Below, piece after piece: positions 44,197-53,057 of a stretch of DNA of 64,000 nucleotides. Position 1 is the stretch's first letter. Every line of letters begins with the position of its first letter. Source of the DNA: Variovorax gracilis (GTDB lineage Bacteria > Pseudomonadota > Gammaproteobacteria > Burkholderiales > Burkholderiaceae_C); assembly GCF_030317115.1 (NCBI RefSeq), contig NZ_JASZYF010000004.1, positions 186,001 through 250,000 of the forward strand, written 5' to 3'. A program made the position numbers and the translations under genes. A model generated the notes under the pieces. The model was not told the origin of the DNA. It searched no databases and saw only the letters and a list, made by a program, of their open reading frames with translations.

Positions 44197-44862
44197 TCAG
44201 GCGCCGACGCGACTGAAGGACTGGGGTGCCGCGCCAAGTTGCCCGACCGCCCGGACCAGGTCGGCCAGCGAGCTCACCTCCATCTTTTCCATGACATGCG
44301 CGCGATGCGCCTTGACCGTCCGTTCCGCGGCGCCGAGTTCGGCGCTGATCTGCTTGTTGAGCGCGCCATTGACGACCATATCGAGCACTTGCCGCTCGCG
44401 AGGGCTCAGGCGCGAGTAGCGGGTCTGCAGTGCAAACAGCCGGCGATGCGCCTGGCGCCGGATGGCGTCCTCGTGTACGGCCTTGTTCACCACCGACAAT
44501 AGCGCATCGCCATCCACCGGCTTGAAGAGGAAGTCCGCAGCGCCGGCCTTCATGGCGCGGAGGGTTTCATGCACGGTCGCTTCGGCCGTGACGAAGATCA
44601 CCGGCAGCGGCTCCGGTTGCGTGGCGACCATTTCCTGGAGATCCAGCCCGCTCGGGCCGGGCATGTGAATGTCCAGCACCAAGCAGCCCGGTGCGCTCCC
44701 GATGCCTTCGAGCAGCATCTCGCCCACCGATCCGTACTCCGCCACGCGATGCCCGGCCGCACGCAGCAACCGTTGCACCGCGCGCCTGAACGACACGTCG
44801 TCGTCGATCAGGCGAATGACCGGGGTTTCTTCCGCTGGATTCAAGGCCGTCATTTCACTCAT
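44197..44862 (-). CDS. FixJ/NarL-type response regulator
   Basis: 221 residues: receiver domain (acidic pair IDDD at 20-22, phospho-acceptor D64 in CLVLDIHMPGPSG, switch threonine in IFVTAEA, lysine in LFKPVDGD) and a C-terminal LuxR-type helix-turn-helix (LSPRERQVLDMVVNGALNKQ, GAAERTVKAHRAHVMEKM). The ATG at 44862 has a GGGAGA site. It is the first gene of the two-component operon. A tandem motif with GGTGCA and GGTGTA 22 bases apart lies 82-118 bases upstream, suggesting that it controls itself together with the two envelope operons. A LuxR domain dimer is suited to short palindromes of this kind. Confidence 0.92.
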   Translation of the reverse strand: MSEMTALNPAEETPVIRLIDDDVSFRRAVQRLLRAAGHRVAEYGSVGEMLLEGIGSAPGCLVLDIHMPGPSGLDLQEMVATQPEPLPVIFVTAEATVHETLRAMKAGAADFLFKPVDGDALLSVVNKAVHEDAIRRQAHRRLFALQTRYSRLSPRERQVLDMVVNGALNKQISAELGAAERTVKAHRAHVMEKMEVSSLADLVRAVGQLGAAPQSFSRVGA

Positions 44863-44943
44863 TCCACATCTCCCGGGCCGTCGCACGCGACGGCCGTTCA
44901 AGGTTGGGCGCTGAAACAGCGAGGATTGGACGTGCATTGAACA

Positions 44944-44980
44944 CGCAGCGAAGGTGCATGACAACCTGCCCTTTGGTGTA
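44944..44980 (-). promoter_or_regulatory. Tandem operator, site 3 (before the response regulator)
   Basis: On the plus strand, GAAGGTGCA (44950-44958) and TGCCCTTTGGTGTA (44967-44980). The GGTGCA and GGTGTA cores start at 44953 and 44975, again 22 bases apart. The match to sites 1 and 2 is weaker (about 10 of 15 in the better block), but spacing and core agree. It is 82-118 bases above the response regulator start, so autoregulation is likely. It is also close to the 3' end of the next gene. Confidence 0.55.
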
Positions 44981-45009
44981 AGGCACTACAAGATGTCTTG
45001 AAAATGTAG

Positions 45010-45942
45010 CTAATTTGTCTTAACAAATTCACGAGTTGAAAGTAAAGCCGCGTGAGCCCCGGCGAGCCTCCCGGCGAAGTCCTCGAAGGCCGTCGGAGTG
45101 CTGCTGCGATGGGTGCCTCGATCGAGAGGATGAACCCTGTTGGCGTTGAATGCGCGCGTCATCTCGATGTAGAGATCGGCGAAGCCCGCCGAGAGGCCTG
45201 CGCCGACCAGTGCGTTCGCCATCTCGGCATCGGACAGCTGGACGTAGGTCAGATCGGGCTGCCCGATGCGCTCGCCCAGGATGCGGGCGACCTCGGCGTG
45301 GCTCAGGTCGCGCGGGCCAAGCAGTTCGCGCACGGCGATGCCGCTCCAGTTTCGCTGGATGAGCGCCTGTGCCGCGACGGCGGCAATGTCGTCGGCGGCG
45401 ACCATCGGCATGGCGATGTCCGGTGCGACGGAATCGGCCAGCACGCCCGTTTGCCTGACGACATCCAGCGCCTCGAAGAAGTTCTCGAAGAAGGAGGCAG
45501 GGCGAAGAAGGAGAAGGTCGATGCTCGCGATGCGCTGAAGTTGCAGTTCCTGTGCGTGCAGGCCTGAGATCACGCCGGTCGCTTCCGGCAGATCCGCTCC
45601 CAGGCTGCTGAGCGCAACGACGCGGGGGACACCGCTTTTGCGGACCGCGTCGGCGATGGCTTCACCCTCCCTTGCCTGCCGCGCCGCATAGTCGGGCGCA
45701 CGGCGATCGGTCGCCAGCAGGGTGTAGACGGCGTCCGCTTCGCGAAACGCCTCGGCCAGGAAGCCCGCATCGGCCACATCGCCGGTTCGAACTTCGGCGC
45801 CGGCACTCTGGAGTGCCGAGAGCTTGCCTTGATTCCTTCCGAGCGCGCGAACCTTGGCGCCGGACTTCAACAGGCGCTGTGCGATGTTCGAGCCCGTGTG
45901 CCCGGTCGCGCCCATGACGGTGATGGTGGGGACGGTGTTCAT
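45010..45942 (-). CDS. NmrA-like NAD(P)-binding protein
   Basis: 310 residues. VMGATGHTGSNIAQRLLKSG gives an atypical Rossmann motif (GxxGxxG) at the N-terminus, followed by VRALGRNQGKL and a middle VVALSSLGADLP without a full YxxxK active site. This fits the NmrA/QOR2-type group, which senses or uses NAD(P)H; a quinone reductase activity is possible. The ATG at 45942 is chosen since the longer frame adds a non-conserved lead. It is divergent from an AraC-family regulator 141 bases away, a common arrangement in which the regulator controls the reductase gene. Confidence 0.88.
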   Translation of the reverse strand: MNTVPTITVMGATGHTGSNIAQRLLKSGAKVRALGRNQGKLSALQSAGAEVRTGDVADAGFLAEAFREADAVYTLLATDRRAPDYAARQAREGEAIADAVRKSGVPRVVALSSLGADLPEATGVISGLHAQELQLQRIASIDLLLLRPASFFENFFEALDVVRQTGVLADSVAPDIAMPMVAADDIAAVAAQALIQRNWSGIAVRELLGPRDLSHAEVARILGERIGQPDLTYVQLSDAEMANALVGAGLSAGFADLYIEMTRAFNANRVHPLDRGTHRSSTPTAFEDFAGRLAGAHAALLSTREFVKTN

Positions 45943-46035
45943 GCTGCGTTGCTCCAAGTGGTTTTGCATGAAGTCCACTATCGCGACTGGAGGCCGGTGC
46001 ATCAATGTCCAACGGTCGCGCTTTCATGCTCATAC

Positions 46036-46052
46036 GTCCAGTCCCGCTGGAC
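46036..46052 (+). promoter_or_regulatory. Inverted repeat in the NmrA/AraC divergent promoter
   Basis: GTCCAG-TCCCG-CTGGAC, a perfect 6-base inverted repeat in the 141-base gap between the divergent NmrA-like gene and the AraC regulator. It lies 32-48 bases before the regulator ATG and could be its operator. AraC proteins often bind direct repeats, so another binder is possible. Function is inferred. Confidence 0.4.
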
Positions 46053-46083
46053 GATGAGGTGCGCGCTGCGCATACTGCGCCGC

Positions 46084-47061
46084 ATGAAGCTCAAGGAAGC
46101 CCTGGTACCGGTCGACCCGCTCGGCGAGGCCCTGCATTTCCTGCGGATGAGCGGCATCTTCTATTGCCGCTCGGAGTTCACCGCCCCTTGGGGGCTCGCG
46201 CTGCCGCCGATGGAGGACAGCCTGATGTTCCATGTCGTGACCTCGGGACAGTGCTGGCTCGAGGTCGACGGCGAGGAACCGCAGCTGCTGCAACCGGGCG
46301 AATTCGCGCTCGTGCCGCACGGCGAAGGCCATCGTCTCGTCTGCGAGCCCGGCGCCGAGACTGCGAAGCTGTTCGAGTTGCCGCGCGATCAGGTCAGCGA
46401 GCGCTACGAACTCCTGCAGCACGGCGGCGGCGGCGCGCCGACCCATCTGGTCTGCGGTGCGGTGCGCTTCGACCATCCGGCCGCGCACCATCTCGTGAAG
46501 CTGCTTCCGCCGGTGATCCGCATCGACGCGCCCGGTGCGCGCGAACTCGACTGGGTCGGCAGCCTGCTCCGCTTGATGGCCGTCGAGGCGCAGGAGTTGC
46601 AGCCGGGAGGCGACACGGTCATCACGCGGCTGGCCGACATCCTCGTGGTGCAGGCGATTCGCGCATGGATGGCGAAGGACCCGGCCGCCCGGACCGGATG
46701 GCTCGGCGCGCTGCAGGACAAGCAGATCGGCCGCGCCATCTCGCTGATCCACCGCGATGCCGCGCGGCCGTGGACGGTGGCGGCGCTGGCGCGCGAGGTG
46801 GCGATGTCGCGCTCGGCGTTTGCGGCGCGCTTCACGGCGCTGGTCGGTGAGCCCGCCATGCGCTACGTGGCGCGCTGGCGCATGCATCTGGCGCTCAATT
46901 CACTGCAGGAGAAGGATGCACGGCTGTGCGATCTGGCAAGCCGTTTCGGCTATCAGTCCGAGGCGGCGTTCAGCCGGTCCTTCAAGCGGTACATCGGTGT
47001 GTCGCCAGGGGCGGCGCGGCGCAGGCGTTCGGCCGCCGACGAGGGGCGCTTGCGTGCGTGA
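46084..47061 (+). CDS. AraC-family transcriptional regulator with cupin N-terminus
   Basis: 325 residues. The N-terminal half is a cupin_6 sensor (RSEFTAPWGLALPP, FHVVTSGQCWLEVDGEEPQLLQPGEFALVPHGEGH). The C-terminus has two AraC-type helix-turn-helices (WTVAALAREVAMSRSAFAARF and LCDLASRFGYQSEAAFSRSFKRYIG). The ligand is unknown. It is divergent from the NmrA-like reductase, which is its probable target. The ATG at 46084 lies close to the IR at 46036. It converges with the lactonase gene, 9 bases apart. The family opening ALHFLRMSGIFYCRSEF is typical of this AraC subgroup. Confidence 0.9.
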   Translation: MKLKEALVPVDPLGEALHFLRMSGIFYCRSEFTAPWGLALPPMEDSLMFHVVTSGQCWLEVDGEEPQLLQPGEFALVPHGEGHRLVCEPGAETAKLFELPRDQVSERYELLQHGGGGAPTHLVCGAVRFDHPAAHHLVKLLPPVIRIDAPGARELDWVGSLLRLMAVEAQELQPGGDTVITRLADILVVQAIRAWMAKDPAARTGWLGALQDKQIGRAISLIHRDAARPWTVAALAREVAMSRSAFAARFTALVGEPAMRYVARWRMHLALNSLQEKDARLCDLASRFGYQSEAAFSRSFKRYIGVSPGAARRRRSAADEGRLRA

Positions 47062-47070
47062 AAGCCGGCT

Positions 47071-48000
47071 TCACCCGCCGAACAACGAAGCGGGCAGGCC
47101 GGGCACGTCGAGCTGAACGGCGAAGAGCCCGCCCGCTTCAGGCTCGGCCTCTCGCTGCTCCGGGGTGAGGCCGGTGGTGGCACTCGTGATGTAGAGCGTG
47201 CACAGATCGGGGCCTCCGAACGCGCAATTGGTGATGTGGCTTGTCGGCAGCTGGATGCGGCAGAGTTCGTCGGCGCTGACCGGATCGTGGCAACTGACGC
47301 AGGCGCCGCCCCAATGCGCGATCCAGAGCCGTCCCGCCGCATCCGTCGTCATGCCATCCGGAAAGCCGTCGCCGCGCGCGAAGCGGCGCCACTCGCGCTT
47401 GTTGGAGGGGGTGCCGGATGCTTCATCGAAGTCGTAGGCGTAGATGCGGCTGGTGACGGTGTCGTTGAAGTACATGGTCCGTCCGTCCAGCGACCAGGTG
47501 GGCCCGTTGGTGACGGCAAAGCCTTGGTCGTGGCGGCTGCAGCTTCCATCGGGGTCGAAGCGGTAGAGCGAGCCGCTGGGCGCTTCGCACGCGAAGTCCA
47601 TGGTGCCGCCCCAGAAGCGGCCCTGCGCATCGCACTTGCCATCGTTGAAGCGGTTGGCGGCGAGTTCCGGTTCGGGCTGATGCAGGTACCTGGGCGCAAC
47701 GTCGCCCGCGGCCGGGTCGAACAGGGCGAAGCCCCGGCGCAGCGTCACGATGAGGCCGGGTGCGCTGGATCGTTCTGCAACTGCGGAGATCTCTTCGTCG
47801 AAGCTCCAACTCGTTTGGCCATTGCTCGCCGGGTCGAAACGATGCAGACGGCTTTCAAGGATGTCGACCCAGTAGAGCGCCTGCTCGCGCTGCGACCACA
47901 GGGTGCCTTCGCCCAGAGTCGCGTTTGCAGGCCAGACGCAACGAGGCGCTTCGAGCATTGCAGGGGTTGTGGGGCAGATGGCAGAGGGTGTTGCGTTCAA
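47071..48000 (-). CDS. araB: SMP-30/gluconolactonase family sugar lactonase (L-arabinolactonase candidate)
   Basis: 309 residues forming a six-bladed propeller of the SMP-30/LRE family: ATLGEGTLWSQREQALYWVDI with the metal-binding glutamate, ANRFNDGKCDAQGRFWGGTM with asparagine and aspartate, and GFPDGMTTDAAGRLWIAHWGG with the third ligand. It hydrolyses aldonolactones to acids. In the non-phosphorylative L-arabinose route this is the step from L-arabino-1,4-lactone to L-arabonate; the other enzymes of that route lie at 49-62 kb, which supports the assignment. It is on the minus strand downstream of the LysR regulator, separated by a long inverted repeat. Confidence 0.85.
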   Translation of the reverse strand: MNATPSAICPTTPAMLEAPRCVWPANATLGEGTLWSQREQALYWVDILESRLHRFDPASNGQTSWSFDEEISAVAERSSAPGLIVTLRRGFALFDPAAGDVAPRYLHQPEPELAANRFNDGKCDAQGRFWGGTMDFACEAPSGSLYRFDPDGSCSRHDQGFAVTNGPTWSLDGRTMYFNDTVTSRIYAYDFDEASGTPSNKREWRRFARGDGFPDGMTTDAAGRLWIAHWGGACVSCHDPVSADELCRIQLPTSHITNCAFGGPDLCTLYITSATTGLTPEQREAEPEAGGLFAVQLDVPGLPASLFGG

Positions 48001-48088
48001 GGATGTCTCCTGGGGGGCGGGAGGTTCCGCACTGTGTACTTATCTAGGGGGCAAGGGAAGTCTTGTCCGCGGGGGTGGACGCCCGGCA

Positions 48089-48212
48089 GGCGGTGCGGGC
48101 TGGCCGACCTCGCTGCGCCGGCCCTTCGGGCTTCCTTGCGGACCCCGCCTGTCGTGAGCAGCGCAGGGCAGCCGCGAAGCGGCCGGTGACGTCGGCCAGC
48201 CCAGGGCACACC
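48089..48212. repeat. Long intergenic inverted repeat
   Basis: Perfect 12-base arms GGGCTGGCCGAC (48097-48108) and GTCGGCCAGCCC (48191-48202), 82 bases apart, flanked by matching GGCGGTG and CACCGCC. Inside is another hairpin around CGGCCCTTCGGGC. The whole gap between lysR (stop at 48248) and the lactonase start (48000) is 247 bases and holds no gene. It could terminate or attenuate read-through from lysR into the lactonase gene, or be a miniature repeat. Confidence 0.6.
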
Positions 48213-48247
48213 GCCCGACGACGCCACCCCATCGGTCGAAAGCAGCG

Positions 48248-49204
48248 TCAGTCCTCAAGCCGCCGCCCATACGCCGCAAAGCTCTGCGCCTTCAACGCCT
48301 TCATCATCACCTTGGCTGCAGGCGACAACAAACGGTCGGTGCGCGTGATGATCCCGAACGCATCCATGTGGCAAGGAATCTCGATCGGCAGCAGCGACAC
48401 GATCCCATGCGCCGCGTAGTAGCGCGCCACGTCCGTGGCAAGCACCGCCACCATGTCGCTCTGCTGCAGCATCCGCGTGATGAAGAGCAGCGCGGCCGTC
48501 TCGATCACGTTGATCGGCGGCGCCAGACCTTCCTCCTGGAACATCAGCTCGAAGCGATGGCGCAGGACGCTGCCCGCCGGCGGCACGATCCAGCCCGCCG
48601 ACACCAGGTCGCGCAAGCCGAGCCCTGCCATGCCCAGGAGCGGGTGCCCCGGCCGCACCAAAGCGCAGACCGGCTCCTCCGTCAGCGCCTCGTAACGCAG
48701 GTTGCTCTTGTCGTGCTCCGCGAAGAGCCGCGCCACGAGCAGATCGAGCTTGCCTTGTTCCAGACGTTCCAGCAGCACCGGGCTCGTCTCGATCTCCAGC
48801 GATACGCGCAGATTCGGATGATCGCGCTTCACCTGTGCCACTGCCGGCGGCAGCAGCACCAGCCCCGGCGCAGTGATCGCGCCGATGTTGACCTGCCCCG
48901 CGCTGCCCGCCTTGAGCGCCGTGAGCTCGTCATGCGCCTGATTGAGGCTCGCGAGTGCAATGCGCGCGTGGCGGATCATCGTCTCGCCGTACCAGGTCGG
49001 CCGCATCCCGCGCGGCAGACGTTCGAACAGCGGCACTTCCAGCACGTCTTCCAGATCCTTCAACAACTTCGACGCGGCCGGTTGCGTCATGCTCAGCACC
49101 TGCGCCGCGCGATGGATGTTGCCTTCCTCGGCCAGTGCCACGAGCAACAGCAGTTGCCGGGTCTTGAGGCGCGCACGGATGAACCAGTGCGTGTAGTTGG
49201 TCAT
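48248..49204 (-). CDS. LysR-family regulator, GbpR-like
   Basis: 318 residues. The winged helix is at residues 14-73 (LLLLVALAEEGNIHRAAQVL, TQPAASKLLKDLEDVLEVPLFER); a periplasmic-binding-type effector domain follows. The opening WFIRARLKTRQLLLLVALAEEGN resembles GbpR/GbpR-like regulators that control chvE and sugar genes in response to arabinose, galactose and related sugars. The ATG at 49204 faces the ALDH gene across a 90-base gap that holds an inverted repeat, which is the standard layout for LysR control. It is expected to regulate the sugar locus from 49 to 62 kb. Confidence 0.9.
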   Translation of the reverse strand: MTNYTHWFIRARLKTRQLLLLVALAEEGNIHRAAQVLSMTQPAASKLLKDLEDVLEVPLFERLPRGMRPTWYGETMIRHARIALASLNQAHDELTALKAGSAGQVNIGAITAPGLVLLPPAVAQVKRDHPNLRVSLEIETSPVLLERLEQGKLDLLVARLFAEHDKSNLRYEALTEEPVCALVRPGHPLLGMAGLGLRDLVSAGWIVPPAGSVLRHRFELMFQEEGLAPPINVIETAALLFITRMLQQSDMVAVLATDVARYYAAHGIVSLLPIEIPCHMDAFGIITRTDRLLSPAAKVMMKALKAQSFAAYGRRLED

Positions 49205-49231
49205 ATGGGGTTTACCTGAATGCCGCTTCTG

Positions 49232-49267
49232 ATATCTATTCCACCGAAATATTGATTGGAAAGATAT
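49232..49267. promoter_or_regulatory. Probable LysR-type operator
   Basis: In the AT-rich gap between lysR and the ALDH gene, ATATCTATTCC (49232-49242) and GGAAAGATAT (49258-49267) form an inverted repeat with one unpaired base. LysR regulators bind such interrupted dyads between divergent genes. The element may overlap both promoters and an alternative TTG start at 49256, which makes that alternative start unlikely. Confidence 0.6.
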
Positions 49268-49294
49268 GAGGGCGATTCCTACACTCGCCCCACT

Positions 49295-50746
49295 TTGAAG
49301 CGCAGTGACCTCCAACAGAACGCACGGCAGTACATCAACGGCCGCTGGGAGACGGGTGTCACCACGGGAATCAGTGAAAACCCGTCCGACACCCGCGAAG
49401 TGGTCGCGGAATACGCTCGCGCGGATCGCAACCAGACCGAGCTGGCGATCCGCGCCGCGGCCGACGCCTTCCCGCATTGGAGCCAGACGACGCCGCAACG
49501 GCGCGCCGACGTGCTCGACCAGATCGGCAGCGAGATCCTCGCGCGCCGCGATGAACTCGGCACGCTCCTCGCCCGCGAAGAAGGCAAGACCCTGCCCGAG
49601 GCGATCGGCGAAGCGGCGCGTGCCGGCCACATCTTCAAGTTCTTCGCCGGCGAGGCCTTGCGCGGCGACGGCGAAACGCTCGCCTCCGTCCGGCCCGGCG
49701 TTCAGGTCGACATCACGCGCGAGCCACTCGGCGTCGTCGGCCTCATCACGCCCTGGAACTTCCCGCTCGCCATCCCCGCATGGAAGATCGCGCCCGCGCT
49801 GGCCTGCGGCAACAGCGTCGTGTTCAAGCCGGCCGAACTGGTGCCTGCCTGTGGCTGGGCGCTGGCCGAGATCATCAGCCGCGCGGCGTTGCCGGCCGGC
49901 ACCTTCAACCTCGTGATGGGCAGCGGACGCGAAGTGGGACAGACCATCGTCGACAGCCCGCTCGTGGATGCGATCAGTTTCACCGGATCGGTCGCCACCG
50001 GCGAACACATACTGCAGGCCGCCGCCCGCCGGCGCGCCAAGGTGCAACTGGAGATGGGCGGCAAGAACCCCCTCGTGGTGCTTGCCGACGCAGACCTCGA
50101 CCGCGCCGTCGACTGCGCGGTGCAGGGCGCCTACTTCTCGACCGGCCAGCGCTGCACCGCATCGAGCCGCCTGATCGTCGAGGCAACGGTGCACGACGCC
50201 TTCGTCTCGCGCGTGCGCCACCGCCTCGCGGCACTCAAGATCGGCCACGCACTGGCGCAGGGCACCGACATCGGGCCGGTGGTCGACCGCCACCAGCTGG
50301 AACGCAACCTCGCCGCCATCGAGAGCGCCACTGCGGAAGGCGCCCAGCACATGGGCGGCGGTGAGCGGCTCAATCGCGCGACCACCGGCTACTACATGAG
50401 CCCGGCGCTCTTTCTCGCCAGGCCCGAGCACCGCGTCGCGCGCGACGAGATCTTCGGGCCCGTGGCCTGCGTACTGCGCGCCGACGACTACGAGCACGCG
50501 CTGGCGCTGGCCAACGACACGCCCTTCGGCCTGTGCGCCGGCATCTGCACCACGTCGCTGTCGCGGGCCATGCACTTCAAGCGCCACGCGAGGGTCGGCG
50601 TGACCATGGTCAACCTGCCGACCGCCGGCGTGGACTACCACGTGCCCTTCGGCGGCCGCAAGGCATCGAGCTACGGTCCGCGCGAGCAGGGGCGACACGC
50701 CGCGGAGTTCTACACCACCGTCAAGACCGGCTACGTGCTGGCCTGA
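49295..50746 (+). CDS. 2,5-dioxovalerate (alpha-ketoglutarate semialdehyde) dehydrogenase
   Basis: 483 residues. An ALDH with YINGRWETG, TPWNFPLAIPAWKIAPALAC, LEMGGKNPL (general base ~E253) and STGQRCTASSRL (nucleophile ~C287). The GQRCTASSR surroundings are typical of ketoglutarate-semialdehyde and related dehydrogenases. In the L-arabinose/L-KDA route it gives 2-oxoglutarate, which the neighbouring dehydratase genes fit. The start is set at TTG 49295, 12 residues before YINGRW; a TTG at 49256 would lie in the operator. Either start is unusual. It is 64 bases before ytfQ-like gene and probably in the same operon. Confidence 0.85.
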   Translation: MKRSDLQQNARQYINGRWETGVTTGISENPSDTREVVAEYARADRNQTELAIRAAADAFPHWSQTTPQRRADVLDQIGSEILARRDELGTLLAREEGKTLPEAIGEAARAGHIFKFFAGEALRGDGETLASVRPGVQVDITREPLGVVGLITPWNFPLAIPAWKIAPALACGNSVVFKPAELVPACGWALAEIISRAALPAGTFNLVMGSGREVGQTIVDSPLVDAISFTGSVATGEHILQAAARRRAKVQLEMGGKNPLVVLADADLDRAVDCAVQGAYFSTGQRCTASSRLIVEATVHDAFVSRVRHRLAALKIGHALAQGTDIGPVVDRHQLERNLAAIESATAEGAQHMGGGERLNRATTGYYMSPALFLARPEHRVARDEIFGPVACVLRADDYEHALALANDTPFGLCAGICTTSLSRAMHFKRHARVGVTMVNLPTAGVDYHVPFGGRKASSYGPREQGRHAAEFYTTVKTGYVLA

Positions 50747-50810
50747 GCGACAGGAGAAGCAGATAACAAGAAAAGAAGAGTTTCTTTCACCACGTCAACC
50801 AGGAGACAAC

Positions 50811-51776
50811 ATGAAACTGAATCGTCGCACGCTCAACATTGCGCTCGCCACCGCGTCGCTGTCCTCCCTGCTGCCCGTCACGGCACTGGCGCAGAAGAAG
50901 ATCGTTCTGGGCTTTGCCCAGGTCGGCGCGGAAAGCGAATGGCGCACAGCCAACACCGAGTCGATCAAGTCGGCGGCCAAGGAGTCCGACATCGATCTCA
51001 AGTTCTCCGACGCGCAGCAGAAGCAGGAGAACCAGATCAAGGCGATCCGTTCCTACATCGCGCAGAAGGTCGATGTCATCGCCTTCTCGCCGGTGGTCGA
51101 ATCGGGTTGGGAAACCGTGCTGAAGGAGGCCAAGGCCGCCAACATCCCCGTGGTGCTGACCGACCGCTCCGTCAACACCAAGGACGACTCGCTCTACGTC
51201 ACTTTCATGGGCTCGGACTTCGTCGAGGAAGGCCGCAAGGCCGGCCGCTGGCTGGTCGAGAAGGAAAAGGGCAACGCCGGGCCGATCAACATCGTCGAGT
51301 TGCAGGGCACCGTGGGCTCGGCGCCGGCGATCGACCGCAAGAAGGGCTTCGAGGAGATCATCAAGGCCGACCCGAAGTTCAAGATCATCCGCTCGCAGAC
51401 CGGCGACTTCACGCGCGCCAAGGGCAAGGAAGTGATGGAGGCCTTCCTGAAGGCCGAGGGCAAGAAGATCAATGTGCTCTACGCGCACAACGACGACATG
51501 GCGATCGGCGCCATCCAGGCCATCGAGGAAGCGGGCATGAAGCCGGCGCAGGACATCATCATCATCTCGATCGACGCGGTGAAGGGCGCCTTCGAGGCCA
51601 TGATGGCCGGCAAGCTCAACGTGTCGGTCGAATGCAGCCCGCTGCTGGGGCCGCAACTGATGAGCGCGGTGAAGGACATCAAGGCCGGCAAGCCCATCCC
51701 CAAGCGCATCCTCACGAAGGAAGGCATCTTCCCCATGGAAGTCGCCAAGGCTGAATTCCCCAGTCGAAAGTACTGA
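50811..51776 (+). CDS. ytfQ: Sugar ABC transporter binding protein, YtfQ-like
   Basis: 321 residues. A signal peptide ends at TALAQ. KIVLGFAQVGAESEWRTANTESIK and DAQQKQENQIKAIRSYIAQKVDV are very close to the YtfQ pattern, the galactofuranose receptor of E. coli, but such proteins also bind other pyranose and furanose sugars. In this locus L-arabinose is a plausible ligand. AGGAGA at 50801-50806 precedes the ATG. Its partner ATPase and permeases are not next to it: a complete second importer (ChvE-GguAB type) intervenes before the ytfR-like gene at 55.9 kb. Confidence 0.9.
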   Translation: MKLNRRTLNIALATASLSSLLPVTALAQKKIVLGFAQVGAESEWRTANTESIKSAAKESDIDLKFSDAQQKQENQIKAIRSYIAQKVDVIAFSPVVESGWETVLKEAKAANIPVVLTDRSVNTKDDSLYVTFMGSDFVEEGRKAGRWLVEKEKGNAGPINIVELQGTVGSAPAIDRKKGFEEIIKADPKFKIIRSQTGDFTRAKGKEVMEAFLKAEGKKINVLYAHNDDMAIGAIQAIEEAGMKPAQDIIIISIDAVKGAFEAMMAGKLNVSVECSPLLGPQLMSAVKDIKAGKPIPKRILTKEGIFPMEVAKAEFPSRKY

Positions 51777-51868
51777 CCCCCAGGCTCGCGCACTTCGTGT
51801 CGCTCTCCACCCCCTTCCAGGGGGCGCCGCCAGCGGCCCGGCAGAGCCGGTTCCGCGGCGGCCCACCA
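51776..51868 (+). repeat. Intergenic repeat, copy B (subtype 2)
   Basis: Starts within the ytfQ stop codon and has CCCCCAGGCTCGCGCACTTC then GTGTCGCTCTCCACCCCC, a GGGGG partner, and a GCCCGG/CCGG hairpin. The CTCGCGCACTTCGTGTCGCT variant is shared with copy D. It separates ytfQ from the inserted chvE-gguAB genes. Confidence 0.8.
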
Positions 51869-51931
51869 AATGCGGCGCGCTGCGCGGCGGCCGTCGAGCG
51901 GAATGACTGATTGAACGATGGAGACCCTGAA

Positions 51932-53005
51932 ATGAAACGCAACTTTCTCAAGACCCTGCTGGCCGGTGCTGCCACCACGTTGCTCATCGGCGTCGCGCCG
52001 TGGGTCCATGCCCAGGACAAGGGGCTCATCGCCATCTCGATGCCGACCAAGTCGTCGGCGCGGTGGATTGCCGACGGGTCGAACATGGTCAAGTACTTCA
52101 ACGAGAAGGGCTACAAGACCGACCTGCAATACGCCGACGACGACATTCCCAACCAGCTCGCGCAGGTCGAGAACATGGTGACGAAGGGCGCCAAGGTGCT
52201 GGTCATCGCCGCGATCGACGGCACCACGCTCTCGGACGTTCTGCAGAAGGCCGCCGACAAGGGCGTGAAGGTCATCGCCTATGACCGGCTCATCAAGGGC
52301 TCGAAGAACGTCGACTACTACGCCACCTTCGACAACTACCAGGTCGGGGTGCTTCAGGCCAGCTACATCGAGCAGGCGCTGAAGCTCAAGGAGGGCAAGG
52401 GCCCCTACAACATCGAGCTCTTCGGCGGGTCGCCGGACGACAACAACGCCTTCTTCTTCTACAACGGCGCGATGTCGGTGCTCAAGCCCTACCTCGACAG
52501 CGGCAAGCTGGTGGTCCGCAGCAAGCAGATGGGCATGGAGAAGGTCTCGACCCTGCGCTGGGACGGTGCGGTCGCGCAGTCGCGCATGGACAACCTGCTG
52601 TCGGCCTACTACACCAAGGACCGCGTGGATGCCGTGCTCTCGCCCTATGACGGCCTGTCGATCGGCATCATCTCCTCGCTCAAGGGCGTGGGCTATGGCA
52701 CGGCGCAGCAGCCGATGCCGGTAGTGACGGGGCAGGACGCCGAAGTGCCTTCGGTGAAGTCGATCCTCAAGAAGGAGCAGACTTCCACCGTGTTCAAGGA
52801 CACGCGCGAACTGGCCAAGGTCACGGTGGGCATGGTCGACGCCATGCTGGCGGGCAAGCAGCCGGAGGTGAACGACACGAAGACCTACAACAACGGCGTG
52901 AAGGTCGTGCCGTCCTACCTGCTGAAGCCGGTGAGCGTCGATGCGTCGAACTGGAAGCAGGCGCTTGTCGACAGCGGCTACTACAAGGAGAGCCAGATCA
53001 AGTAG
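51932..53005 (+). CDS. chvE: Multiple-sugar binding protein, ChvE/XylF-like
   Basis: 357 residues with a signal peptide ending [29 protein letters not shown] is the standard ChvE start, followed by [20 protein letters not shown] and [10 protein letters not shown]. ChvE binds arabinose, galactose, glucose and related sugars in Agrobacterium and also feeds the GguAB transporter. The ATG at 51932 follows GGAGACCCTGAA. It begins a three-gene set with ATPase and permease. The gene pair lysR/GbpR and chvE is typical, but here the lysR gene is separated from it by ALDH and ytfQ. Confidence 0.92.
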   Translation: MKRNFLKTLLAGAATTLLIGVAPWVHAQDKGLIAISMPTKSSARWIADGSNMVKYFNEKGYKTDLQYADDDIPNQLAQVENMVTKGAKVLVIAAIDGTTLSDVLQKAADKGVKVIAYDRLIKGSKNVDYYATFDNYQVGVLQASYIEQALKLKEGKGPYNIELFGGSPDDNNAFFFYNGAMSVLKPYLDSGKLVVRSKQMGMEKVSTLRWDGAVAQSRMDNLLSAYYTKDRVDAVLSPYDGLSIGIISSLKGVGYGTAQQPMPVVTGQDAEVPSVKSILKKEQTSTVFKDTRELAKVTVGMVDAMLAGKQPEVNDTKTYNNGVKVVPSYLLKPVSVDASNWKQALVDSGYYKESQIK

Positions 53006-53057
53006 CCGCCGCATGCGATGCGGTGCCGGCTGGCGCCGCAGGCTCGAAGGAGACAGG

